DNA of 64,000 nt from Luteibacter sp. SG786 (lineage in GTDB: Bacteria; Pseudomonadota; Gammaproteobacteria; Xanthomonadales; Rhodanobacteraceae), in the NCBI RefSeq assembly GCF_011759605.1, contig NZ_JAAOYX010000001.1:744001-808000 (forward strand). The letters are read 5' to 3'. Below the pieces are notes generated by a model, which saw only the letters and a list, made by a program, of their open reading frames with translations, ran no database searches and was not told the origin of the DNA. Positions 43,218-51,360 of the stretch are shown piece by piece. The position numbers and the translations under genes were made by a program. Numbering within the stretch: the stretch's first letter is position 1; each line of letters starts with the position of its first letter.

Positions 43218-44165
43218 ATGCAGACGGCAACTTCCCTCGACGGCGGCCAAGGTGTGCGCCAGGTCGAAATCGGTCCCGAACGGGACGGTCAGCGGGTGGA
43301 CAATGCCCTGATGACCCTTCTCAAGGGGGTGCCGCGCAGCCTGGTCTACCGCCTGCTGAGAACGGGCCAGGTCCGGATCAACGGCAAGCGCGCGAAGCCG
43401 GAAACCCGGCTGGCGCTGGGCGATATGCTTCGCATCCCGCCCGTTCGGGTGGCCGAGCGCGAGGAAGGCGTCGCTCCGTCGGGCATGGTGAAGGCCGTGG
43501 CCGACGCGGTCATCTTCGAGGACAAGCACTTCCTCGTCATCGACAAGCCGGTGGGCATCGCCGCCCACGGGGGAAGCGGGGTAAGCCATGGCGCAATCGA
43601 GCTGCTGCGCGCCGCCCGGCCGAACGAGCACCTGGAGCTGGTGCACCGCCTCGACCGCGACACCAGCGGGGTGCTGGTCCTGGCGCGATCCCGCCCCGGG
43701 CTCACCGGCCTCCAGGCCCTGATCCGGGACAACGCCGTGACGAAGCAGTACCTCTGCCTCATGACGGGAACCCCGCGGAAGGCGAAGTTCGACGTCAATG
43801 CGCCGCTCCTGAAGTCCGTTCTCCACGGCGGCGAGCGCATGGTTCGGGTCGACGATGCCGGCAAGCCGTCGCTCACCTTCTTCCAGGAGCTGGAGCAGTA
43901 CCCCGGTTCCCGCCTCATGCAGGCCACCCTGGGCACCGGCCGCACCCACCAGATCCGTGTGCATGCGCAGTACATCGGGCATCCCCTGGCCGGCGACCCG
44001 AAGTACGGCGACGAGGAGGCGAACAAGCGCTTCCGGGCCAAGGGGTTGAAGCGCATGTTCCTGCACGCGTCGAGGATGAGTTTCGACCTCGGTGGCAAGA
44101 ACTACGATTTTTCCGCCCCGTTGCCCGACGATTTGAAGACGTTCCTGGACAATCTGCGCGGTTGA
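43218..44165 (+). CDS. rluC: 23S rRNA pseudouridine synthase RluC
   Basis: RluC forms pseudouridine at 955, 2504 and 2580 of 23S rRNA. The 315 residues have an N-terminal S4 domain (RVDNALMTLLKGVPRSLVYR), the catalytic Asp motif VHRLDRDTSGVLVLA and the C-terminal GRTHQIRVHAQYIGHPLAG. ATG 43218 is chosen; more upstream in-frame codons lack conservation. Divergent from rne, as in many gammaproteobacteria. Confidence 0.95.
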   Translation: MQTATSLDGGQGVRQVEIGPERDGQRVDNALMTLLKGVPRSLVYRLLRTGQVRINGKRAKPETRLALGDMLRIPPVRVAEREEGVAPSGMVKAVADAVIFEDKHFLVIDKPVGIAAHGGSGVSHGAIELLRAARPNEHLELVHRLDRDTSGVLVLARSRPGLTGLQALIRDNAVTKQYLCLMTGTPRKAKFDVNAPLLKSVLHGGERMVRVDDAGKPSLTFFQELEQYPGSRLMQATLGTGRTHQIRVHAQYIGHPLAGDPKYGDEEANKRFRAKGLKRMFLHASRMSFDLGGKNYDFSAPLPDDLKTFLDNLRG

Positions 44166-44175
44166 GCTCCCGCAG

Positions 44176-45585
44176 TCACTGCAGGAACCGCGCGCTGACC
44201 TCCAGTGAGCGCAACATGCCGCCCGCCAGCCCGGCTTGCAGCAGCACCGCGCTTGCCGCGTGCGCGATCGCCACCGGCAGCAGCGCGCGATGGCGGAAAT
44301 ACCACCACGCCCAGCCCAGCTCGGCCACGAAGCAGAGCTGCATCAGCAGCCCGTTGGGCGTGTGCAACAGGGCGAACGCCAGCGCCGTCAGCAGCACCGC
44401 CGCCGGGCGCGGCAGGGCTCGCGCCAGCAGGGCACCGGCCACGGCCAGCACCAGCCATTGCTGGAAGAGTGCCCAACCGAGATAGATCGCTATCCGCCCG
44501 GCCGGCGGCCACTGCGGCGCGTGGCCGAAGACGTGAACGAGGGCGAATGCCGCTGGAATGGCAAGGAGCGGCCAGCCGGCGTAACGCCAGGCGCCGAGCC
44601 CGTGCCAGGCGGGCAGGCTTCGCCGGACCGCGAGAAAAAGTGCGTAGACCACGCCCGCCGCGAACATGGCCACTCCGGACCAGGGCGGGCTCGTCGAAAG
44701 CCCCATGCCTGCGATGAACCAGAGAGGGCCGACCAGCACGAGTACCGCATCCAGCAGGTCGGAAATCGGAGCGGCCCGCCAGCCGCCGCGTCCCGGTTTC
44801 CTGGCAGCGGATGCGCCAAGCATGAGCATGTAGATGACGGGGGCGAGCCAGGCCGGCCAGGGTGTCGCTCCCTCGGAGCCGGGTGCGACGCCGAACGTCA
44901 GCAGGGGATCCTTGTCGCGTTGACGGTCGCGCCACACGAGCAGTTCCTCAGCCGAGAGGCCGGCCGGCAGATTGGCGGTGCGCGGCGTGAGGACACCATG
45001 ACCCGGAAGGAGCGCGGCGCTGTCGAGCGCGAGGGTAGCCCCGGGAGGCAGGCTCGCTTGCAGGCGCAACATGGCCGCCCGCGCCGGCGGCGCGACGTGG
45101 CTTCCGCCCGCATCGGTCCAGGCCAGCGCTCGCAGGTCGATGGCGCGGGAAAGCCCGGCAGGTGGCAGTGTTCCCAGGCTGGCCTGAAGGAGCGGCCCGT
45201 CGAGGCTTTCGCGAACGGCAACGCCATATTGGCCCGGCGCCGACGCCGACGCGTGCCATTGCAGAGTGTCCAGCCGGGTCAGGTCGACGGGGCGGGGTAG
45301 CGGCAAGCCGAGCTCCGCCGTACCCGCCCGGCCTGCCCGCAAGGTCAGGCCGCCCGGGCTTGCCTGCAACGTGCCGCTGCCGAAGGCCCGCCCCGCCACC
45401 ACATCGTCGGGCTGGCGGAAGCGCCATGACCACGGGGAGCCGCCAGTTGCATAGCTTGTCCGCTCGGCGGCGCTCTGCGACTCGATGGCCGCGCGGACCA
45501 CGGCGGCCGCGAAATACGGCATGGCCCACAGGAGCGCCGCGGCGACGAGTCCCGCCGCCAGCCAGCGAAGGCCCGGATGGCGCAC
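44176..45585 (-). CDS. CPBP-like membrane protein with altered active site
   Basis: 469 residues. The N-terminus has one membrane helix then about 190 residues of periplasmic beta-rich domain (TLRAGRAGTAELGLPLPRPV, LALDSAALLPGHGVL). The C-terminal half has about six helices like a CPBP/CAAX protease: LFALLHTPN-type motif (ALAFALLHTPNGLLMQ) and AIAHAASAVLL. Where the family has EExxxR, this reads ALFQQWLVLAVAGALLA, so the catalytic glutamates are missing. It follows phhB with a 1-bp gap on the same strand and is convergent with rluC. Confidence 0.7.
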   Translation of the reverse strand: MRHPGLRWLAAGLVAAALLWAMPYFAAAVVRAAIESQSAAERTSYATGGSPWSWRFRQPDDVVAGRAFGSGTLQASPGGLTLRAGRAGTAELGLPLPRPVDLTRLDTLQWHASASAPGQYGVAVRESLDGPLLQASLGTLPPAGLSRAIDLRALAWTDAGGSHVAPPARAAMLRLQASLPPGATLALDSAALLPGHGVLTPRTANLPAGLSAEELLVWRDRQRDKDPLLTFGVAPGSEGATPWPAWLAPVIYMLMLGASAARKPGRGGWRAAPISDLLDAVLVLVGPLWFIAGMGLSTSPPWSGVAMFAAGVVYALFLAVRRSLPAWHGLGAWRYAGWPLLAIPAAFALVHVFGHAPQWPPAGRIAIYLGWALFQQWLVLAVAGALLARALPRPAAVLLTALAFALLHTPNGLLMQLCFVAELGWAWWYFRHRALLPVAIAHAASAVLLQAGLAGGMLRSLEVSARFLQ

Positions 45586-45586
45586 G

Positions 45587-45928
45587 TCAGCGATCCAGCA
45601 GGGCCTCGACGCGTGCGGCGCAAATGAAATCGTTCAACGAGAGACCACCGACGTCGTGCGTCGACCAGAGCACCTGGCAATGGCCATAGCCGGCTTCGAG
45701 GTCCGGATGGTGGTCTTCCTGGTTCGCCATGAACCCCACCGCATTGATGAAGCCCAGCGTGTGGTGGAAATCCGGAAAGCGGAAATCCTTCACGATCGCC
45801 TTTCCATCCGCGCTCAAGGTCCAGCCCGGCAGGCCGGCGAGGTAGCCGTCGATGGCTGCCCGATCCAGCGCGTGCGCCGCGCCCTTGCGCGGCTGGCAAT
45901 GCTGGGTGGCAAGAGGGGAGAGGGTCAT
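45587..45928 (-). CDS. phhB: Pterin-4a-carbinolamine dehydratase
   Basis: The 113-residue protein regenerates tetrahydrobiopterin-type cofactor after phenylalanine hydroxylase. It carries LPGWTLSADGKAIVKDF and the conserved ANQEDHHPDLEAGYGHCQVLWSTHDVGGL block (split: NQEDHHPDLEAGYG, WSTHDVGGL) with the catalytic histidines. A 25-residue N-terminal extension is typical. No phhA is next to it. ATG 45928. Confidence 0.94.
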   Translation of the reverse strand: MTLSPLATQHCQPRKGAAHALDRAAIDGYLAGLPGWTLSADGKAIVKDFRFPDFHHTLGFINAVGFMANQEDHHPDLEAGYGHCQVLWSTHDVGGLSLNDFICAARVEALLDR

Positions 45929-46067
45929 GAGGATGCGTCCGTTACGGGAAAGCGCGAAGGTTGGCGCGGGGCCGGTTGAATTGTCAAAAGGCGGCGTCCA
46001 CCTCAAAAGCGTACTAAAATGGTGCTGTTTCCGGCGTCCTTGGCCGGGCCCTCCCTTCGGAGCCGTC

Positions 46068-46658
46068 ATGATCGATATCTCGGAACGCGCGCAAGCGCAT
46101 TTCCTGCGCCTTCTCGCGCAACAGGGCGAAGATGGCCTTGGCATCCGCCTGCGCGTGGTTGCGGCCGGCACGCCGTCGGCCCAGTGCGAACTGGAATTTT
46201 GCACCCCGTCGGAATTGCAGGGCGACGAATGGACCGTGGAATGCACGGGCTTCAATCTTTACGTCGACACGGAAAGCATGCGCTGGCTCGACCCGGCCCA
46301 TATCGACTACGAGACCACGCCCACGGGTAGCCAGCTCAACATTCGCGCACCGCGCATCAAGGGCGACGCCCCGGGCGAAGGCGCCGGTCTCGTCGAGCGT
46401 GTGCAGTTCGTGCTCGAGACCGAGATCGCCCCGCAGATTGCCTCGCACGGCGGGCGTATTTCCCTGGTGGAGGTCACGGCCGAAGGCGTCGTGGTGCTGC
46501 GTTTCGGCGGCGGTTGCCACGGCTGCGGCATGGTCGACGTCACGTTGAAGAACGGCGTGGAGAAGACCTTGCGCGAGCGGATTCCCGAGGTCACCGAAGT
46601 CCGCGACGCCACCGATCACGATACGGGCGAGAAACCCTACTTCGCGAAGGCCGTTTGA
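46068..46658 (+). CDS. nfuA: Fe-S cluster biogenesis protein NfuA
   Basis: NfuA carries [4Fe-4S] clusters to client enzymes such as aconitase. The 196 residues have a degenerate A-type N domain (MIDISERAQAHFLRLLAQQG) and an Nfu C domain with the cluster CxxC in FGGGCHGCGMVDVTLK. Start ATG 46068 is preceded by GGAG. Convergent with the cytochrome c pair, separated by a REP. Confidence 0.96.
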   Translation: MIDISERAQAHFLRLLAQQGEDGLGIRLRVVAAGTPSAQCELEFCTPSELQGDEWTVECTGFNLYVDTESMRWLDPAHIDYETTPTGSQLNIRAPRIKGDAPGEGAGLVERVQFVLETEIAPQIASHGGRISLVEVTAEGVVVLRFGGGCHGCGMVDVTLKNGVEKTLRERIPEVTEVRDATDHDTGEKPYFAKAV

Positions 46659-46675
46659 GCGATCTGGCGGCTTGA

Positions 46676-46758
46676 TGTGGGAGCCGCTTCAGCGGCGATG
46701 GGAACTCGCGGGACGCTGGCCCGCTGTCGCGGGATCGCCGGCGGAGCCGGCTCCCACA
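46676..46758. repeat. REP-type palindromic element 4
   Basis: TGTGGGAGCCGC...CGGCTCCCACA unit in the same orientation as element 2, filling the gap between convergent nfuA and the cytochrome c gene down to its stop codon. Confidence 0.9.
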
Positions 46759-46759
46759 G

Positions 46760-47110
46760 TTAATCGCCCTGGATATGGTTCTCGAGGCCCTGGAGCTTCG
46801 ACGGCAGAGTGGAGAAGTACGCCGAGACATCCTGGATGTCCTGGTCCGACAGCGTGGCGGCGAAGCCCTTCATGATCGCGTTGTTGCGCTGGCCGTCCTT
46901 GTACTCGTGCAGAGCCTGCGCGAGATAGTCGGCGTACTGGCCGGCCAGCCGCGGATACTGCGGATCGACCGAGTTGCCGTCCTGCCCGTGGCAGGCCACG
47001 CAGGTGGCGATCTTGGTCTTGCCGCGGGCCGGATCACCGGCGGCGAAAGTCTGGGTGGCGGTCAGCGCGAGGAGCGCGCCGATGGCAATCAGGGAAAACC
47101 CACGGGTCAT
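46760..47110 (-). CDS. Periplasmic class I cytochrome c
   Basis: 116 residues with a Sec signal (LIAIGALLALTATQTFA), heme motif CVACH and likely axial Met in NAIMKGFAATL. A single heme, c5/c553-like size. It follows a second cytochrome c gene 17 bp upstream, and the two are homologous, so they could be the split halves of a cytochrome c4-type module or a tandem duplication. Probably electron carriers to a terminal oxidase. Confidence 0.9.
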   Translation of the reverse strand: MTRGFSLIAIGALLALTATQTFAAGDPARGKTKIATCVACHGQDGNSVDPQYPRLAGQYADYLAQALHEYKDGQRNNAIMKGFAATLSDQDIQDVSAYFSTLPSKLQGLENHIQGD

Positions 47111-47127
47111 CGTTTGTCCTCGGCGAC

Positions 47128-47448
47128 TTACTTGGCGATGCTGGAAAGATAGGCGGCGATATCCGCGATTTCCTGGTCGGACAGGCTCTGCGCCTGGGCG
47201 CCCATCGTCGGATGCTTGCGTTCCCCGCTCTTGTACGCCTTCAGCGCGTTGACGATGTACTGCTCGTTCTGCCCCGCGATATGCGGCACGTGGTAGTCCG
47301 GATACGCGTTCGCGTAGCCCGGCACGCCATGGCAGCCGTTGCAGGTGTAGACGAGTTCCCGCCCCTTGGCTTTGTCCCCTTCGGCATGCGCGGCGGATGC
47401 GGCGCACAGAGCTACAGCAATCAGACCAACCAGTTGCAGACGCTTCAT
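47128..47448 (-). CDS. Periplasmic class I cytochrome c
   Basis: 106 residues with signal MKRLQLVGLIAVALCAASAAHA, heme motif CNGCH and axial Met in HPTMGAQAQ. The C-terminal helix SLSDQEIADIAAYLSSI matches its neighbour (TLSDQDIQDVSAYFSTL), showing a tandem pair. First gene of the probable two-gene operon. Confidence 0.9.
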   Translation of the reverse strand: MKRLQLVGLIAVALCAASAAHAEGDKAKGRELVYTCNGCHGVPGYANAYPDYHVPHIAGQNEQYIVNALKAYKSGERKHPTMGAQAQSLSDQEIADIAAYLSSIAK

Positions 47449-47533
47449 TAAGAGTTCCCTGGGTGCCGGGCGGGGCCGGGGTTGAATAGCCCCGGAAGTA
47501 TAGAGGCCAGCCGCAACGGGGGACAACTCGGGC

Positions 47534-48766
47534 TCAGAAGAGGCTGCGGATGATGTGAATGCCGGCGATGTACTCGCCCGCGATCGTGCCGATGCTTACC
47601 AGGAAGAAATTGAGCAGGGTGCGTGCGACGCGATTCTTCCACCATCCGGTCCAGTGGGTGATGTCGTCGCGCAGGCGCTCGAAGTCGAGCACACGGGGTT
47701 TGCGCACCCAGGCCTCAGCCATGGCACTGACGGCGCCCGAAGGGATGCCCGGTCGGAACGGCTTCAATGGCGCCGCGACGAAGGCAGCCACGATCGACAG
47801 CGGATGCGCACCCGCGATCAGGGCACCCAGTGCAGACAACCCGCCCGTGAGCAGGATCCAGTTCTTCAGGGCATTGGCACCGAGGCTTGGATTGCGATAG
47901 AAGGCGAAGCCGATGGCGGCGAAGATCGCCAGCACCACGCCGGCCGCAAGATATTTCGGCCACTTCGCAGGCGGCGGAGTGACGGCCAGTTCGTCGGCCA
48001 GGGCGCGCGGGTCGCCATGCTGTTCCGTGAGCTGAGCGCTCATGCCTTTCAGGTGGCCCGCGCCGATCACGACGAGCACCTTGCGGCTCGGGGCAGAGGC
48101 GTCCATCGCCGCGGCGTTCTCCCGCAGTTTCGCGGCCATGAATTCGTCGCGTTCCGCGATCAGCGCTCGGTACAGCGGCGCGGACCCGGCGGCGAAGTCG
48201 CTGAAGGCGCTTTCCAGGAGATCGGACTGCTTCAGTTTCTCGATGTCTTCCTCGGCGATGTCCTCGCGTTCGAACACGCTGCCGAGCATGCCGGCCATCA
48301 GGCCGAAGCGCTGGAAGAAGCCCACGCTGCGCCACGCGCGCTTGAGCGTGGTGCCCACTTCGCGGTCGACCAGCCACACCGGGATGCCGCGGGCGTCGGC
48401 ACCGTCCATGGCCGCCTTCATCTCGGCCCCGGGCTCGATGCCGTACTGCGCGGCCAGGCGCTTCTGGAACGAACCGAGCACCAGACTTGCCGCGACCATG
48501 CCGGCCTTGCCCTGACGGATCACCTGGAACAGATCCATCTGCTTGAACGCTTCCGGGTCACGGATGCCGTGGGCGCGGCTGGGGCAGAGCTCCACCGCCA
48601 CGGCATCGAACGGCTCCGTTTCCAGCAAGGCCTCCACCGCCTGCACGCTCGCCCGCGACACGTGGGCCGTGCCGAGGATGACGTACTCGACGCCGTCGCG
48701 CGTCATGCGCTCGATGGGTTGCCCTTCCAGGGCGGCGGGTGGCGCGAGGTTCTCGGCGGGAATCAT
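47534..48766 (-). CDS. TraB/PrgY-type family protein
   Basis: 410 residues. The N-terminal TraB domain has VEYVILGTAHVSRASVQAV, AVAVELCPSRAHGI, the GIPVWLVDREVGTTLKRAW segment and VLVVIGAGHLKGMSAQL. The C-terminus adds three or four membrane helices (LAAGVVLAIFAAIGFAFY, WILLTGGLSALGALIAG, LLNFFLVSIGTIAGEYIAG). Family members are proposed to be membrane-associated metal-dependent proteases; Enterococcus PrgY inhibits pheromone. It lies 22 bp after aguB and is probably cotranscribed, though no functional tie is known. Confidence 0.88.
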   Translation of the reverse strand: MIPAENLAPPAALEGQPIERMTRDGVEYVILGTAHVSRASVQAVEALLETEPFDAVAVELCPSRAHGIRDPEAFKQMDLFQVIRQGKAGMVAASLVLGSFQKRLAAQYGIEPGAEMKAAMDGADARGIPVWLVDREVGTTLKRAWRSVGFFQRFGLMAGMLGSVFEREDIAEEDIEKLKQSDLLESAFSDFAAGSAPLYRALIAERDEFMAAKLRENAAAMDASAPSRKVLVVIGAGHLKGMSAQLTEQHGDPRALADELAVTPPPAKWPKYLAAGVVLAIFAAIGFAFYRNPSLGANALKNWILLTGGLSALGALIAGAHPLSIVAAFVAAPLKPFRPGIPSGAVSAMAEAWVRKPRVLDFERLRDDITHWTGWWKNRVARTLLNFFLVSIGTIAGEYIAGIHIIRSLF

Positions 48767-48788
48767 GCAGTGGGTAGTCCGGGCAGGT

Positions 48789-49679
48789 TCAGTCGCGGAA
48801 GCGCTTGGTGAGGTCGCCGTATGCGTCGATGCGGCGGTCGCGCAGGAAGGGCCATATCCGCCGCACGTGCTCGCTGCGCTCCATGTCCACGTCGCAGATC
48901 AGCAGTTCGCGGCCGTCGGTGCCCGCCTGGGCAAGGAACTCGCCTTGAGGCCCGGCAACGAAGCTGGAACCCCAGAACTGGATGCCGCTTCCCACGTTCG
49001 CCGGATCGGCCTCGAAGCCGGTGCGGTTGCACGCAAGCAGGGGCAGGCCGTTGGCGACCGCATGGCCGCGCTGCACGGTGATCCACGCCTCGCGCTGGCG
49101 TGCTTTCTCGTCGTCGGAATCGTTCGGGTCCCAGCCGATGGCGGTGGGATAGAACAGCAGGTCGGCCCCGGCCAGCGCCATCATGCGAGCGCCTTCCGGA
49201 TACCACTGGTCCCAGCACACCAGCACGCCCAGCTTGCCGACCGAAGTGCTGATGGGCTCGAAGCCCAGGTCGCCCGGCGTGAAGTAGAACTTCTCGTAAA
49301 ACCCCGGATCGTCCGGGATGTGCATCTTGCGGTACTTGCCCGCGATCTCGCGCGAACGGTCGAACACCACCGCCGTGTTGTGGTACAGGCCGGTGGCGCG
49401 CTTTTCGAAGATCGACGCGACCACCACGAGCTTCAGTTCCTCGGCCAGCTTGCCGATGCGGTCGGTGCCCGGACCGGGAATGGTCTCGGCCAGGTCGAAC
49501 ACCTCCACACTCTCGTGCTGGCAGAAGTACGGGCCGTTGTGCAGTTCCTGCAGCAACACGAGCTCGGCACCGGCTTTCGCGGCTTCGCGCAGGCCCGCCT
49601 CGATCGCATCGAGGTTGGCGTCGCGGCTTCCGCGGTCGGTTTCCTGGAGGAGGGCGACCTTGAGGGTCTTGCGGGTCAT
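48789..49679 (-). CDS. aguB: N-carbamoylputrescine amidase
   Basis: A carbon-nitrogen hydrolase that turns N-carbamoylputrescine into putrescine, CO2 and ammonia. The 296 residues carry the catalytic triad regions: Glu in VLLQELHNGPYFCQ, Lys in YRKMHIPDDPGFYEKFYF and Cys in VLVCWDQWYPEGARM. ATG 49679 is preferred over a start 13 codons upstream. It is 46 bp downstream of aguA, forming the complete agmatine to putrescine route. Confidence 0.95.
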   Translation of the reverse strand: MTRKTLKVALLQETDRGSRDANLDAIEAGLREAAKAGAELVLLQELHNGPYFCQHESVEVFDLAETIPGPGTDRIGKLAEELKLVVVASIFEKRATGLYHNTAVVFDRSREIAGKYRKMHIPDDPGFYEKFYFTPGDLGFEPISTSVGKLGVLVCWDQWYPEGARMMALAGADLLFYPTAIGWDPNDSDDEKARQREAWITVQRGHAVANGLPLLACNRTGFEADPANVGSGIQFWGSSFVAGPQGEFLAQAGTDGRELLICDVDMERSEHVRRIWPFLRDRRIDAYGDLTKRFRD

Positions 49680-49725
49680 GGGCGGACAGTCCTCGCGCGG
49701 CACGCGCCGCGCTTGCAAAGGTGAA

Positions 49726-50763
49726 TCAGGCGGCGATCGCCGCCGGCAGCTGCATGGTGATGCAATGCAGGCTGCCGTTCTGCCAGATCAGCGGACGGCA
49801 CGGCACCTGGACCACTTCGCGGCCCGGGTGGGCCAGTCCGATGATCCGCGCCGCCGCGGCATCCACCCGGTCGCCGTAGGCCGGTACGAGCACCGCGCCG
49901 TTGACGATCAGGTAGTTCGCATACGACGCCGCGAGCCGCCGTCCCTCGTCGAGGATCGGCTGGGCCCAGGGCAGCGGATGGAGCACATAGGGTTTGTCTT
50001 CCGGCGAACGCAGCTCCGCAAGTTCCGATGCCATGCGGCCCAGTTCTTCGAAGTGCGGATCGCTGGCGTCGTCGCACGCCTGGTAGACGATGCCGCCATC
50101 TTCGGAGAAACGCGCCAGGGTATCGATATGGGCGTCGGTGTCGTCGCCTTCAAGGTAACCATGTTCCAGCCACAGCACGCGGTCGGCGTGCAGCGTTTCG
50201 ACCAGCGTGTCGGTCATCGTCTCGCGGGAGAGGTCGGGGTGGCGCTGGTTGAGGCATTTCCACGTGGTGAGGATCGTCCCGCGGCCGTCGCTCTCGATGC
50301 CGCCGCCTTCCAGCGCCCAGTCGATGCGACGGTGGGGCAGACCGGAGAGCACGCCACGCTGGAGCAATCCTGCGATGAGGGCGTCGTCCCGGTCGGCGCC
50401 GAACTTGCCGCCCCAACCGGTGAAGCGGTAATCGTTGAGCAGCACGCCGTCCTGGCCGGTGAGCGTGATGGGGCCGGAGTCGCGCAACCAGGTGTCGTCG
50501 TAGGGAAGCTCAATGAAATGGACGCGGGACATCTCCGCGCCGGCAGCCGCGATGGCGGCGCGCGCGTGCTCGCGGAGGGCGGCATCGGCCACCACCACAT
50601 GCAGGGGTTCGAAGCGCGTCACTGCCGCTGCGAGCGCCACGTAGGTGGTTTCCACCTCCGCCAGCCGCTCGGCCCAGTCGGTCCCGGCATGGGGCCATGC
50701 GATGAGTACGCCGGCCTGCGGCTCCCATTCGGCGGGCAGGCGGTAGGAGTTGCGGTCGGTCAT
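49726..50763 (-). CDS. aguA: Agmatine deiminase
   Basis: AguA hydrolyses agmatine to N-carbamoylputrescine and ammonia. The 345-residue protein has PAEWEPQAGVLIAWPH, PYDDTWLRDSGPITL, WALEGGGIESDGRGTIL, WLEHGYLEGDDTDAHID and the catalytic Cys near the end in NGSLHCITMQLP. Size fits. The long in-frame extension upstream is chance and crosses another gene. Same-strand gene order aguA-aguB-traB suggests one operon. Confidence 0.96.
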   Translation of the reverse strand: MTDRNSYRLPAEWEPQAGVLIAWPHAGTDWAERLAEVETTYVALAAAVTRFEPLHVVVADAALREHARAAIAAAGAEMSRVHFIELPYDDTWLRDSGPITLTGQDGVLLNDYRFTGWGGKFGADRDDALIAGLLQRGVLSGLPHRRIDWALEGGGIESDGRGTILTTWKCLNQRHPDLSRETMTDTLVETLHADRVLWLEHGYLEGDDTDAHIDTLARFSEDGGIVYQACDDASDPHFEELGRMASELAELRSPEDKPYVLHPLPWAQPILDEGRRLAASYANYLIVNGAVLVPAYGDRVDAAAARIIGLAHPGREVVQVPCRPLIWQNGSLHCITMQLPAAIAA

Positions 50764-50843
50764 GGCGGGCGAGGGGCGGCAAGGGGGAAGCCGCCTATTG
50801 TAAGGCTTCCTAGTTACCGGTGCTGATGCCGCAGGGAGCGCCC

Positions 50844-51185
50844 TTACTTGGGAACGGCGGGGTTGGTGTTGTTTCCCGCCGGGGTGTTGAGCACGGTGTG
50901 GATCACATGGCTGCGCTCGAAATAGACGATGTAGCCCGGGTACATCCATCGGTTGATCACGGGCTGTTTGCGGCTGCCGCCGCCGCGGGCGTCGAGCTTC
51001 GAGGTCGGTGCGCCGAACTGGCGTTCCACCTCGGCCATGCTCATGCCTTTCTTCGGCAGGTTCATGGCCTGCTCCTGCTTCACGCGCTGCATGAGCAGGG
51101 TATCGCCGGCGTGCGCGGGCGCAGCCACGGAGGCGGACGCCAGAACCAGCGCGATGGCGGTGGACACAGCTTTGAAGGTGTTCAT
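50844..51185 (-). CDS. Periplasmic SmpA/OmlA-like small protein
   Basis: 113 residues with a Sec signal (MNTFKAVSTAIALVLASASVAAPAHA). The mature part has LPKKGMSMAEVERQFGAPTS, which resembles the BamE/SmpA/OmlA fold motif (GMTxxEVxxxxGxP), then WMYPGYIVYFERSHVIHTVL. No lipobox, so it would be soluble. It is found upstream of aguA in the same direction, 80 bp apart. A role in envelope maintenance is a guess. Confidence 0.7.
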   Translation of the reverse strand: MNTFKAVSTAIALVLASASVAAPAHAGDTLLMQRVKQEQAMNLPKKGMSMAEVERQFGAPTSKLDARGGGSRKQPVINRWMYPGYIVYFERSHVIHTVLNTPAGNNTNPAVPK

Positions 51186-51360
51186 GATGACTCCGTCGCG
51201 CTCCCCATGCGGCGCAGGACGCCGTTGTAACAGATCGCCCCGGGGCACGCCATGGGCGGCGCGCGGCGGTTCGCGCGCCTGTGTGCTGTGTCGCGTTTCG
51301 GGGACGTGGGCGCCCGGGGCCGCTATCATGCGCAGTCGCCCGTTTCCCCTCGTGTTCGCC

